From Strongylocentrotus droebachiensis (lineage: Eukaryota > Echinodermata > Echinoidea > Camarodonta > Strongylocentrotidae): a stretch of 64,000 bases of DNA. Positions 49,061 to 57,009 of this stretch are shown piece by piece (position 1 is the stretch's first letter; each line of letters begins with the position of its first letter). Under the pieces are notes generated by a model. The model saw only the letters and a program-made list of their open reading frames with translations, ran no database searches and had not been told where the DNA came from. Position numbers and translations under genes: made by a program. The stretch lies in the NCBI GenBank assembly GCA_035222895.1, contig JAVYIG010007210.1, positions 41,554 to 105,553 on the forward strand. Reading direction: 5' to 3'.

Positions 49061-49308
49061 GTCTCTCTGTCTGTCTGTCTGTCTCCCTCTGCCTCTCACT
49101 GTCTTCTCATACCATTCTACTCTTCTTTCCTTTCCCTGCACCTGTCTTTTCCTTAACTTCTGTTCTCCTCCAGGTAAGTGAAGTGCCAGCTGAGCTTCAA
49201 CTCTCCCTTGATGATGCTCTCCACATGGCACAAAGGCTCAAGAGAACAACCCACCAGATGGTGTCCTCTGTAAGAAGAGATGTACGCTTGGCTGAATCCT
49301 TCAACTGA
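33731..49308 (+). CDS. AKNA: AKNA homologue (AKNA-domain protein)
   Basis: Coding exons: 33731-33785, 35856-37512, 38147-38317, 39326-39577, 41126-41283, 41842-41908, 42084-42300, 43274-43398, 43922-44141, 45118-45416, 45776-47027, 47492-47681 and 49174-49308. An in-frame TAG precedes the ATG by two codons. Exon 2 is long, acidic and Ser-rich, ending in a coiled coil with tandem LLQKHAQ. Exon 4 holds the signature AKNA domain (LEADYMQAKEEHNLMVR, FDPEKSLEGQLFQLGMRLED), and exons 5-7 extend it (RYDALKQLPPHPERD). Exon 10 has an AT-hook-like RARGKKP. Exon 11 has two coiled coils and a CPTCGGSGSHTH motif. AKNA in vertebrates is an AT-hook protein and centrosomal microtubule organiser. Junctions 37512/38147 and 44141/45118 are out of phase unless small exons at 37602-37608 and 44191-44254 are included; then the total is 4869 nt, 1622 aa. 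Confidence 0.9.
33951..34111. mobile_element. Small MITE with GGCCCGAATTCACAAAGGAG ends
   Basis: A 161-bp near-perfect fold-back: GGCCCGAATTCACAAAGGAG at the left and its complement ending GTGAATTCGGGCC at the right, with GGTTTGTCGACAAACC internal. It lies 166 bases into AKNA intron 1. Confidence 0.85.
34655..34725 (-). repeat. SINE tail fragment (AAGCGCTTA-type)
   Basis: AATAAAAACAGTGCTAATAA followed by AGCACTTACAACCGAAGTCT and CTAAGCGCTAGA. Near-identical to 48165-48230. It resembles the 3' end of the SINEs at 55918 and 63770, in minus orientation. Confidence 0.5.
35159..35438. mobile_element. Palindromic MITE, GTTTCACAAAGACTAAGATC family, copy 1
   Basis: GAGTGTTTCACAAAGACTAA, then GATCGACTTTAAGTTGGACT at the left, mirrored by AGTCGATCTTAGTCTTTGTG..ACTC at the right. 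A second copy lies at 42347-42603 with about 85-90% visible similarity. It lies in AKNA intron 1. Confidence 0.85.
37602..37608 (+). other. AKNA: Candidate 7-nt AKNA microexon
   Basis: TTTGATG is bounded by TTTGCAG and GTGAAG. It would turn the phase-2 end of exon 2 into the phase-0 start of exon 3 (adding Gly-Leu-Met). The acceptor has a weak pyrimidine tract and the upstream intron would be only 89 nt, so this is a hypothesis that fits the frame, not a demonstrated exon. Confidence 0.25.
38920..39190 (+). mobile_element. tRNA-derived SINE
   Basis: A-box-like TGTCTAGTGGATA and B-box GGTTCCAGTCCCG lie about 45 bp apart, followed by GACATTAATCTACATTTGCC and a tail ACGCTATAAAAGTACCCAAT then ATTATTATTAATA. 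The body matches 43665-43889. It lies in AKNA intron 3, just upstream of exon 4. Confidence 0.75.
40170..40262 (+). mobile_element. Truncated tRNA-derived SINE head
   Basis: GATGTAGTCTAGTGGATTCG (A box) and GATTTGAGTCCTGCTGCAGC (B box) followed by CACCAATGTCATT, then similarity stops. It lies in AKNA intron 4. Confidence 0.6.
40631..41058. repeat. Tandem pair of a ~200-bp repeat family (third copy at 47712, inverted)
   Basis: 40631-40828 and 40856-41058 both run AAGCCCCACTGT, CTACTTGCTC, CTATATAGAAAAC, CATGATCCTCTTTTTCTTAT, GAGAGCTGA, GACGGTCTTTAA. A third, diverged copy lies on the opposite strand at 47712-47905. It is non-coding, in AKNA intron 4 immediately before exon 5. Confidence 0.75.
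42319..42349. repeat. G31 homopolymer run
   Basis: 31 uninterrupted G, 18 bases after the donor of AKNA exon 7 and directly abutting the MITE at 42347. The transcribed strand gives a G31 pre-mRNA tract next to a splice donor. Confidence 0.9.
42347..42603. mobile_element. Palindromic MITE, GTTTCACAAAGACTAAGATC family, copy 2
   Basis: The left GTTTCACAAAGACTAAGATC is mirrored by GATCTTAGTCTTTGTGAAAC at the right. It shares CAAAAAATGTAAATTCTGTA with copy 1 at 35159. It lies in AKNA intron 7, with a C-rich run on its right side. Confidence 0.85.
43665..43889 (+). mobile_element. tRNA-derived SINE
   Basis: A-box TGGTCCAGTGG (43678-43688) and B-box GGGTTCGCATCCC (43721-43733) are well formed, followed by GCACTAATGTCCTAGGGCAG, ATTAATCTACATTTCTTACA and the tail GAGCGCTATAAAAGACTCCA with (ATT)n. 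It is a full-length-looking copy in AKNA intron 8, 30 bases before exon 9. Confidence 0.8.
44191..44254 (+). other. AKNA: Duplicated mini-exon 9b of AKNA, phase-repairing candidate
   Basis: A decayed copy of the tail of exon 9 with its own acceptor (GTACTTAG) and donor (CAGAG|GTTGGT). It enters in phase 1 and leaves in phase 2, exactly what is needed to join exon 9 (phase 1) to exon 10 (needs phase 2). It encodes GSEGSRQSLQKRSSDTRKRA plus QR. The donor is weak. Confidence 0.4.
44368..44436 (+). other. AKNA: Duplicated mini-exon 9c of AKNA, open reading frame retained
   Basis: A second tandem copy of the exon 9 tail: acceptor TTTCCTTAG, open frame DLRGVGSPFRPLAQTHGQ.., donor ACAGAG|GTTTGT as in exon 9. 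Enters and leaves in phase 1. It closely parallels RAVGSPFRPEAQTQGQ of exon 9, so it could be spliced in as a cassette. Confidence 0.4.
44461..44560 (+). pseudogene. Decayed third copy of the AKNA exon 9 tail
   Basis: GGATCAGAGAGCAGTAAACA, CCCTCTAGACCA, GACAAGAAACATGGCACAAA follow the exon 9 order, but the frame meets a TGA and the donor GT is lost (AAAG|AT). Confidence 0.65.
44639..45042. mobile_element. TTAA-flanked MITE with AGGTAAAGACCAGT ends
   Basis: TTAA at 44639-44642 and 45039-45042 flank a 396-bp element starting AGGTAAAGACCAGT and ending ACTGGTCTTTATCT. A different family from the AAGTCCA elements but with the same target. It contains CACGTGTCGTGCACGTG. It ends about 75 bp before AKNA exon 10. 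Confidence 0.85.
48145..48235 (-). repeat. SINE tail fragment (AAGCGCTTA-type)
   Basis: (AAT)n followed by TTATAAAGCGCTTACCACCG and AAGTCTCTAAGCGCTATACA. Matches 34655-34725 and the tails of the SINEs at 55918 and 63770. In AKNA intron 12. Confidence 0.55.
48825..49105. repeat. Pyrimidine (TCTC/TGTC)n microsatellite
   Basis: About 280 bp of TCTC with GT interruptions immediately upstream of the last AKNA exon. The Ser/Leu-rich ORFs here are artefacts. It may act as an extended pyrimidine tract for the 49173 acceptor. Confidence 0.85.
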
Positions 49309-49332
49309 TGACAGTGATCACTTTGGTTTCTA

Positions 49333-49670
49333 CTCTTTGCATGGCACAAAGGCTCAAGAGAATGACCCTTCAAATACTGAGCTGAATCCTTTAACGGATG
49401 ATATGACACTGGTCACACAAGCCTGACAATTGCTCAGAGTCTAGAGAGAAAACCGTTTGATAGCGTACTCCGACAGGAGAGACATGTGCATGGCAAAATC
49501 ATTCAATAGATGACAGAGTGGCCACTTTGGTTTCCATTCTGGCTAATCTTTTCTTCAATTCCTCAACAATTATTTGGCTGGTGGAGAGAAAAACACACCA
49601 GATGATACTTAGGCTCTGTCAGGAAAGATCATTTTCGTTTGGCTGAATTATCCCCTGGATGACTGGTGGA
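49333..49670 (+). pseudogene. Three decayed tandem copies of the last AKNA exon in the 3' flank
   Basis: Copy 1 (49333-49401) has GCATGGCACAAAGGCTCAAG and GCTGAATCCTTTAACGGATG. Copy 2 (49440-49534) has AGAGAAAACC, CAGGAGAGACATGTGCATGG, GATGACAGAGTGGCCACTTT. Copy 3 (49582-49662) has CACACCAGATGAT, GGAAAGATCATTTTCGTTTG, GGATGACTGG. All parallel the authentic exon 49217-49330. None keeps an open frame. Confidence 0.7.
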
Positions 49671-51081
49671 CCATGTGCTTCTTGTGGCCATTGGGATTTC
49701 TCTCTTGAGCATCTTTACATAAAGCCCACCTTAATCGTGTACACAGTTACCCCTATATACATGTATATCTTCCAAGAGACGCTCTAATCAGGTTTGAAAT
49801 TGTCGTCATGGCCAATCCATAAATTAGTGTTTTCTATCATCATCAGCTCAAGGTGAAAGTTAGAAACGGAAGATAACAGGAACATGTCATATATGCAATT
49901 AAAAATAAATTAAATTTCTTACGGCTGCATAGGTTGAAAAAGGAACAGAATCTTTATTTGAAGGCTACTTATGCATGTACCTGTTCCAGGTTTGGCCTGC
50001 TTTTGTATGTATCTTATGTATACTTGTAAGTTTGACAGCAACAACATTATTAACTATATATCAGATTACCATGATCACAAAATGCTGTTAACTTGACAGA
50101 TGAAATTGGAGGCAGTGGTATGGAAAGTGTCAAAATTGAGTAACAAGAGCTTTTTATGATAAACAGCTGAAGTTTTGAGACCATTTTGTACCAGGACAAA
50201 GAGGTTTTTGGAATTTGTTCTTCCATTTTTTTTTAACAGAAATTAATGTATGACATTATTATTAGTTGTCATGGTGCTAATGATAAACAGGATTTTGCGA
50301 GAAATGTATCAAAGCTTTAAATATCAATGTAGCTGTGTATGTGTTAAGGATTTTACAGATGTTTATCAATCAGATACATCTAAGACTTACCTTTAACGCC
50401 AACATCCAAAAGAAGCGACTTAGTTTGGAACCTACATGTAGGTTCCGATCAGAGTCTGTTTGTAAGTGGAGACAGAGAGCTGATCATACCACAGACAATA
50501 CTGCTAGACCCTGTCAACAATATAAACAGCATTTTACACAGCATTTAAAAAGGTTATCATTACATTCATATGTCACTTACAAATATATTTTGATATTTTA
50601 GTCCATGTACTAATACACATCTTAGCTACACTAGAGAGATATATCTATGGTGTGCTGGTGTATTGAACAAGGAGAAAGTATTAACCATGCATTAAACAAT
50701 ATTTGCTTTCAATCTTTTGTATTTTCAAGCATTAATAATCAAATTCAAGCATTAATAGTCAGCTATGTTTTTACTCCACCAAAATTTGTCTCTGTAATAT
50801 GGCAGACATATTCTTATATTAATCATTATTTAAATGAATCAGAACCATGCTTCAGCAGATATTGCTGAAGTATGATTGCAGGGCCTGCAGGGAGAACAGT
50901 ATGAATACTGATGAGGCTACCCTGGGTAAACAACATATTATTATTATTATTATTACTACGTCTCACTTTTCATTCCAGCGATGCTTTCAAAATTGTACCC
51001 TTTGAACTTTTCAACATTTTAATACAGAGAATAGATTTAGCTCATACCCTTCTTCATGGCATCTCCCTCCTTCTGTATTCA

Positions 51082-51140
51082 GCATGACATGTACATGTCA
51101 TGACATGTACAAGTCATGACATGTACAAGTCATGACATGA
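51082..51140. repeat. Short tandem repeat TCATGACATGTACAAG
   Basis: About three and a half 16-bp units built on the palindromes CATGACATG and ACATGT. Confidence 0.8.
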
Positions 51141-52829
51141 TAAAGAAATGAAAATTGAAAATTTCCCCTGGAAGAATATTATTAGACGCCATGGACACCT
51201 TCCATTCCAAAGTACATGGAGTATTTATTTTAATAACAAAATATTTGGCAGAAAAACAATTTGGACAGATATTAATGTAGCATTTCTCATCAAAATCTGC
51301 TTTTAATTTTGATTTTAGAGTACTAAGCTGTTGTAGAAATCATATGTAATGTACTAGATAATCAGTGAAATAATATTTGTAATGTAATCATTTATCATGC
51401 AGTATATAATGTTGACTTTTATTCAGAAGTGCAGGATGAGCATTGAAACAAATACCACCATAGAACAACTTTTTGACTGTGATTTTTATATTTAAAAAAA
51501 AAATCAAAGAACAAACATAGAGGCTTTACTTGTATAGCGTTTTTATACATATTTTGTAGGTTTTTTTGTAGTTTTTGTACAAAAGATGTGAATATATGAG
51601 ATGGAGAGAAATCTGTGGAATCTATAGATGTACATTCACAGAAAGTTTGTTTGATGCATGCTTGATTTTGTAAATAATCAGGGCCAGTGGGGATCAAAAA
51701 CATTTGCCAATTATGATGTTTGCAGCTGTAGTGGTGTTCCTTTCCAGCATTCATGTTCTTTTCAAATCTTTGATATCACCTTTCAAGATTCTGCAGGATA
51801 ATTGTTATGGACAGCATTTTATTTGTTTAATGTAATTCTCAAGTAAAAAATCCACCTTGATATTTTTTCTGATGTACCCCTCTCTAGTTTACACTATATA
51901 TAGTTGAAATTAATATAAATTTAAAAGACAGTAGGCCTATGACGTAACATGTAAAACACGGTATCTTCATTTATTTGTGTAAGTTTACTATTTTGGATTA
52001 CCAAACCTTCAAAAAAAGTCTTTAAACTTGAGTTTAAAGGATTATGTCTCTATTTTTATGGTGAAATCCTCGCTGTGTCTAGTATCAATAGAAAGAGAGT
52101 TTATTCCTCTTACGAAACAAAGCTATAATTGTTTCATGACAAGAGAGATATAATCACTCAAACTTTAGTTTCTAAACCTTTTTTGAGAAGTTTAGAATTG
52201 GAAAGAAGGTTCTGATCATTGTCTTATTTTTTTAACTACCGGTAATTATTTAGACTGTTGCATTTATAGCTTTTTGAACGCTTTTTTGATGTGTAATATA
52301 TGGTATGTTTTTGTTGTTTTTTACTTGTAAATATTACAGTTTTCAATATTTTAAAGGATGATTTTAAAGAAGTGTATGCCAAATCCACATTTGCTCTAAG
52401 TTTTATCAATTTTTTAATGACATAAATATGCTTATTTTTTGTTATCCAACCATTTAATTGACCAAGTATTTTATACATGCAATATTTTGTGTTTTCAAAA
52501 TTATTCATTTTGGTTTTCATTATTATACCAAAACTAATTCTGATGAAAACCGTGTATCAATATACCTTTGTTATTTCATGATTAGTAATCACCATTTTGC
52601 ATGAACCCTATCTTATTGAGTTAAAGCTGTTGATTTTTTTCTCAAGATATAAGTTGTTGTAATCTTTCAAACAATGTGTTCTTAAGCACAAAGGAACTTT
52701 TTAATTGTGTGTCATCACAGTGTACCAATCACCCTAGCCCCCCCCCCCCCCCCCCTCCCTCCTCCTACTCCGGGGTCAGAGGGACCGCATTTGTGTTCCC
52801 CAAATTCTGGTAAAGGGGTACTTTTCACG

Positions 52830-52930
52830 CAACCAAGTCCGGTCTGTATTGACTTGTACACACCGGAGATAGGGGGGTGTTTTCAGAAATTTGGCCTGTA
52901 TTGACTTTACACACCGGAGATAGGGGGTGC
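52830..52930. repeat. Direct repeat CTGTATTGACTT..ACACACCGGAGATA
   Basis: Two copies of CTGTATTGACTT(G)TACACACCGGAGATAGGGG about 58 bp apart, lying between a C18 run on the left and a G21 run on the right; the runs can pair as inverted ends of a small element of about 260 bp. Confidence 0.6.
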
Positions 52931-55008
52931 TTTCAAAGGAAGGGAACATGCATACCCTAAATAACACTGAGTGGAGGGGGGGGGGGGGGGGGGGGGCAAT
53001 CACCAAAAACACCTTTTGCTTTGGATGTCAGGGGTTCCATATGGCTTTATTCACAATCATATTCCCAATCATATTCCCAATATGAGCTTCAAAATATTAC
53101 TTCTACAAAGAGATATTGCAGGTTAAATATATTCTCAGTAAGTATTAAAAAAATACTTTTGGATAGCCTAGTCGATGCACTCCTATATGCTTACATAGAA
53201 TGGGCATGCACGATAACCAAGTCCAACTGGGGTTCCATGCTCAGGGTTTTATGTTTCTTTTTATTTAGTTCATACTCCTTAACTGTCAAGTTATAAAATC
53301 CCAGGTAAAGTTTGTTTAGGTTGATTCTATACATTCTAGCTATACACAAATTGTTTTTATAAGGCGATTGGTACACTTTGACTTTCTGTTTTAAGATGCT
53401 GCAGTGTATAGCTGTGGTAATCACCTGCACTATGTTGAGTTACAGATGCATGTACGTGGGGAAATGTACTACATTGTATACTGAAATGGAAACAATACTT
53501 GAAACATGGCCAACCGCAAAGACTTTCAATTTAAATTTATTTCATTTCCAACAGAAAGATAAACAAAGGTATTACATTTTGTTCATACATAATTCATTTT
53601 TTTCTTGGTAAACTATACAAATACCCTTTGCACATAATAACATTATCAAATTACAAGACATTTTTGAGAAAATTGGGGGGGGGGGGTATCCACTAAAAAG
53701 CAGTGCTTGTACTTTAATGATGTTAACATAAGGGAATTTCAGTAGTCTTTTGGGATACACCTGTACCTTTTGAAATGTGCAAACAGGACAGTGAAACGTC
53801 ATTTAATTTGAACATGATTTCTATTGCCAATATGATAGGGTATTGAAATTGCCCTTACAATGTAAGTTAATATTAATTTCTTGATAGTCTTTTCAATTGT
53901 GTTGTTCTAATATGACCTTTATGTATATCGTAACATCTTGGCTTTTTATTTATTAAGTCATGAAATAATTTAGGAGGTATTCCTTCAAATGTATTGATTA
54001 TATATTCCTTTGATAAATGAGAAACATTCCATCACCTTGAAATCATAATGTGTATTGATATTTGACGTTTAAATGTTAAAATTACAATTTAGACTGTATT
54101 CATCAAACCGTCTAAATGCATGGCAGTACAAATTTATTTCACAATATTTAGTTCCTGTAAACATGTTGTAATGTTTTACATGACATCGTTTTTTTATATT
54201 TTTTGCAGTTTAAAAGTAAAATCGGGATTCTCTGTTTCAAAATGGGAAGATATTTCCTAGCATAAGAACTGTCTTCTCTCAATTTAAAAAAAAAAAAAAA
54301 AATGTTATTCATTTAAAATTGTGCCCAATCGCCTCGTAATGAGAACATACAAACGTGAGCAATATTGTATTCTTGCAAGTAAACCTAAAAATCCATAAAT
54401 TAGGGAAATAGATTTGGGAAGGTCACATTACAATTTGTTTATTTAGTCCTATTTCTTTTTAATGTATATAGAGATTATACTGGTATATATGTAATTACCC
54501 TCTCTCTTTACAATGATGATACGTTGACTATGAAGACAAGAGGGGGTGGGGGGGGGGGGTGAAATTTGCTCTAATGTTCAAATAGGTTTTAACCAATTGT
54601 TTGAGTTTTCTTATTCAATATTGTGCTATTATTTTTTCCCAAGTGTTTATGAATGTTTTCATTTTATGGGACACGTGTTATCCTCATGCTGGTGTTTGTT
54701 TGTTGTTTTGTTTTTGTTATCTTTTTTGTTGTTGCAATGTAATGTATGTTTTGTCGTGCTTGCCTGATATGGGTACCTGCAATCTATTCAATGTACAATA
54801 AAATAATAAAACGCCTTGAAAAATGACATATATGACATCATAGTTCTCATTTTATGTATTCAAATGTATTCTATTCGCTTTTGAGAAGTGTTCCTTTGTC
54901 TGAAAAGTGATAATATCTCTGTATTTATGGTAGCTACTTTCCTAAGTGATGAGTGCTGATTCTCAATCTGGAATTTCGTCTCTACCTTTCAATCTATCCA
55001 CTGGCATT

Positions 55009-55121
55009 TTTACCTCTGACAGTATTACCTTTGACAGTATTACCTCTGACAGTATTACCTCTGACATTTTTACCTCTGACAGTATTACCTCTGACATTTT
55101 TACCTATGACAGTATTACCTG
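55009..55121. repeat. 15-bp minisatellite ACCTCTGACAGTATT
   Basis: Seven to eight units with two recurrent variants (ACAGTATT and ACATTTTT) in an alternating pattern. The pentapeptide LPLTV/F readthrough is an artefact of the period. Confidence 0.9.
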
Positions 55122-55917
55122 AGCCACTTCTCAAGCACCTGAAGACAATGTTCTAGGCAGGAATTAATGGAGTTTTTACAAGTATCAGATTGAAGAATCT
55201 CATCCATGCACTCGTGTGCTTTCAGATAGAGAGTTCAAGAGGATAAACTAGAATCATCATGTTCTCGTAACAGCTCCATAACAATTACTCAATACACTTT
55301 TTACATAACGTAGACCCTGAAAATCATAGTTTGTTGTACTATAAGTTTCTACCCACTAAATAGTAAATACATCTAAAAGAGTTATTTTCCATTTAACATA
55401 AAAGAAAGTTATGATTAATCATCAACCCTGTGTCTAGACTACATTACACCGCAAAATTGTTTCCAGAAGAAGTCTTTATTATGAACTAAAGATTCCCCTG
55501 ATATCTATATTTAAAGATTCCATAACAAATATCTTATTCTCATAATGTCATTGTATTTAAAAACCTATTCGCTTCCTAACAAGCAAGACTAGTTTTGCTG
55601 ATAACTTAAAAAGTACATGTTTGTGGTTAACATGAACATATTGCATCATTCCCCAATGTTTAATGCGCTTGTGGAACAGGTGCTAGAATGTTTGAAAAAA
55701 ATTGTGGGCAGGTCAACGTTATATACAGGGCCCTTTGGCAAAGCAGCTGTCTTTGAAATCCAATCCATCAAAATAAATGTTTTAAAAGCAATACGTAGAC
55801 GTATGACCCTTATGAATAATGACCCTCTTTCGTATTATGAAAATCGGCCCTTATTCCACAATATGAAAAGCAACCCTCTTCTAGTAGTATGAATAGCATG
55901 CAACCCTCATTTCATAT

Positions 55918-56283
55918 TACGAATATATTAATAATATTCCGCTTTTATATAGCCCCTGATACAACGATGTGTCTATGGGCGCTTTACAGATATTGTACGT
56001 ATCACTCCGGTCATCGGATTTATGCAGGCTTACTCGCACACAATTTAAGCACATTTTTCACTCCCTGTGGAGTATTCCGCAGCCAGTCGCCATTTTACAA
56101 GCGCACACTTGCTCATCCAATCCAACTATATATTAACTTTTGCATCCCCATTTAAATACCCGGGTGGAGTGGGGCAATTAAGTCTTGCTAATTAAAAGAC
56201 ACTAGTGCCACCGGCGGGACTCGAACCCCGTACTTTGTGATTTGCAGTCAGGTGACTTATATCCACTAGACCACAACGCCTCG
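55918..56283 (-). mobile_element. tRNA-derived SINE, full-length copy
   Basis: On the minus strand: GGCGTTGTGGTCTAGTGGAT (A box), GGGGTTCGAGTCCCGCC (B box), then a body of about 220 bp ending GGGCTATATAAAAGCGGAAT and (ATT)n. The body matches the edge-truncated copy at 63770-64000. The well-conserved boxes suggest a young copy. Confidence 0.8.
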
Positions 56284-56701
56284 ATCTATTGCAGCGACCC
56301 TTCTCTGGTATAATGAATAGGGCCTCTTCTGAATAACGACCCCCCCAATTTTGGGTGTCATGAGGGAGCTATTTTCAGAGGAGAAACACGCAAAAGAAAG
56401 AATGGGATGTAAGAGATCAGAATGGAAGAAATAGAGATGGAGGAAAGGGAAAACAAAGGATGAGCTGAAAGTAGCAAAGTATATGCGAAATACAGCATAA
56501 TGGACTTCCTTATGTACTTCTGATATTCCATCAAGTTGACTTCCAATGTGCACATCCCACAATGAATACAAAATATTAAGTACGCACTAGTGACCCGAGT
56601 ATTTGGCAAGTGAATTATACAAATATGACCGTACCAAACAGTACTAGTAACATATAGTATCAGACTATCAATGTTATGTTATATCCAAGAAATATTTATG
56701 A

Positions 56702-56869
56702 GTGGGAATTCCCACCCCTATGGGGGAAAAAATCATAATCATTTAACTTGTCATAACGAGAGGGATTGCTGAGATGTGCGTGTGTGAACGGTTCGGTTAA
56801 GCGGAAGGATAACAAGTGCAAAGGTTAAACATAATACTTCCTGTTATGAATGTCAGTGGGAATTCCCAC
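56702..56869. promoter_or_regulatory. Two perfect GTGGGAATTCCCAC palindromes upstream of SMYD
   Basis: Identical 14-mers at 56702-56715 and 56856-56869, 154 bp apart, about 300 and 150 bp before the SMYD start codon. Each contains overlapping head-to-head GTGGGAA (CSL/Su(H) consensus) and GGGAATTCCC (a kB-type palindrome). A regulatory role is inferred; they could also be ends of a small repeat. Confidence 0.4.
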
Positions 56870-57009
56870 TCGATAACAAAAATACCAAAAAAATATCATA
56901 CAACTGCATAGCTGAATGAACATTATCGTTCGCTTCTTATTGAAAGCGATTGTAGCCCCGTGCCCGTTTGAGCTGAGAGGAGCAAATTGATAAGTTTACA
57001 CTTTTGATA

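Larger units (their letters stand above)
49671..55900. other. AKNA 3' UTR and/or intergenic region
   Basis: No coding gene seen. The first AATAAA after the AKNA stop is at 49904-49909; another group (AATAAAATAATAAAA) is at 54797. Where the transcript ends is unknown. The region holds small tandem repeats, C18 and G21 runs (52738, 52976) and TA-rich sequence. Confidence 0.4.

Noticed and set aside
48801..49308. Ser/Leu-rich ORFs and an Arg/Glu-rich antisense ORF
   Set aside because: Readthrough of the TCTC/TGTC pyrimidine repeat; only the last part (from 49174) is real AKNA exon, in the plus frame.
51840..51880. Extra copy of the AAGTCCACC MITE (AAAATCCACCTTGATATT)
   Set aside because: Only about 20 bases match and neither terminus nor TTAA is clear.
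54953..55156. ORF with LPLTV repeats
   Set aside because: Product of the 15-bp minisatellite, not a protein-coding signal.
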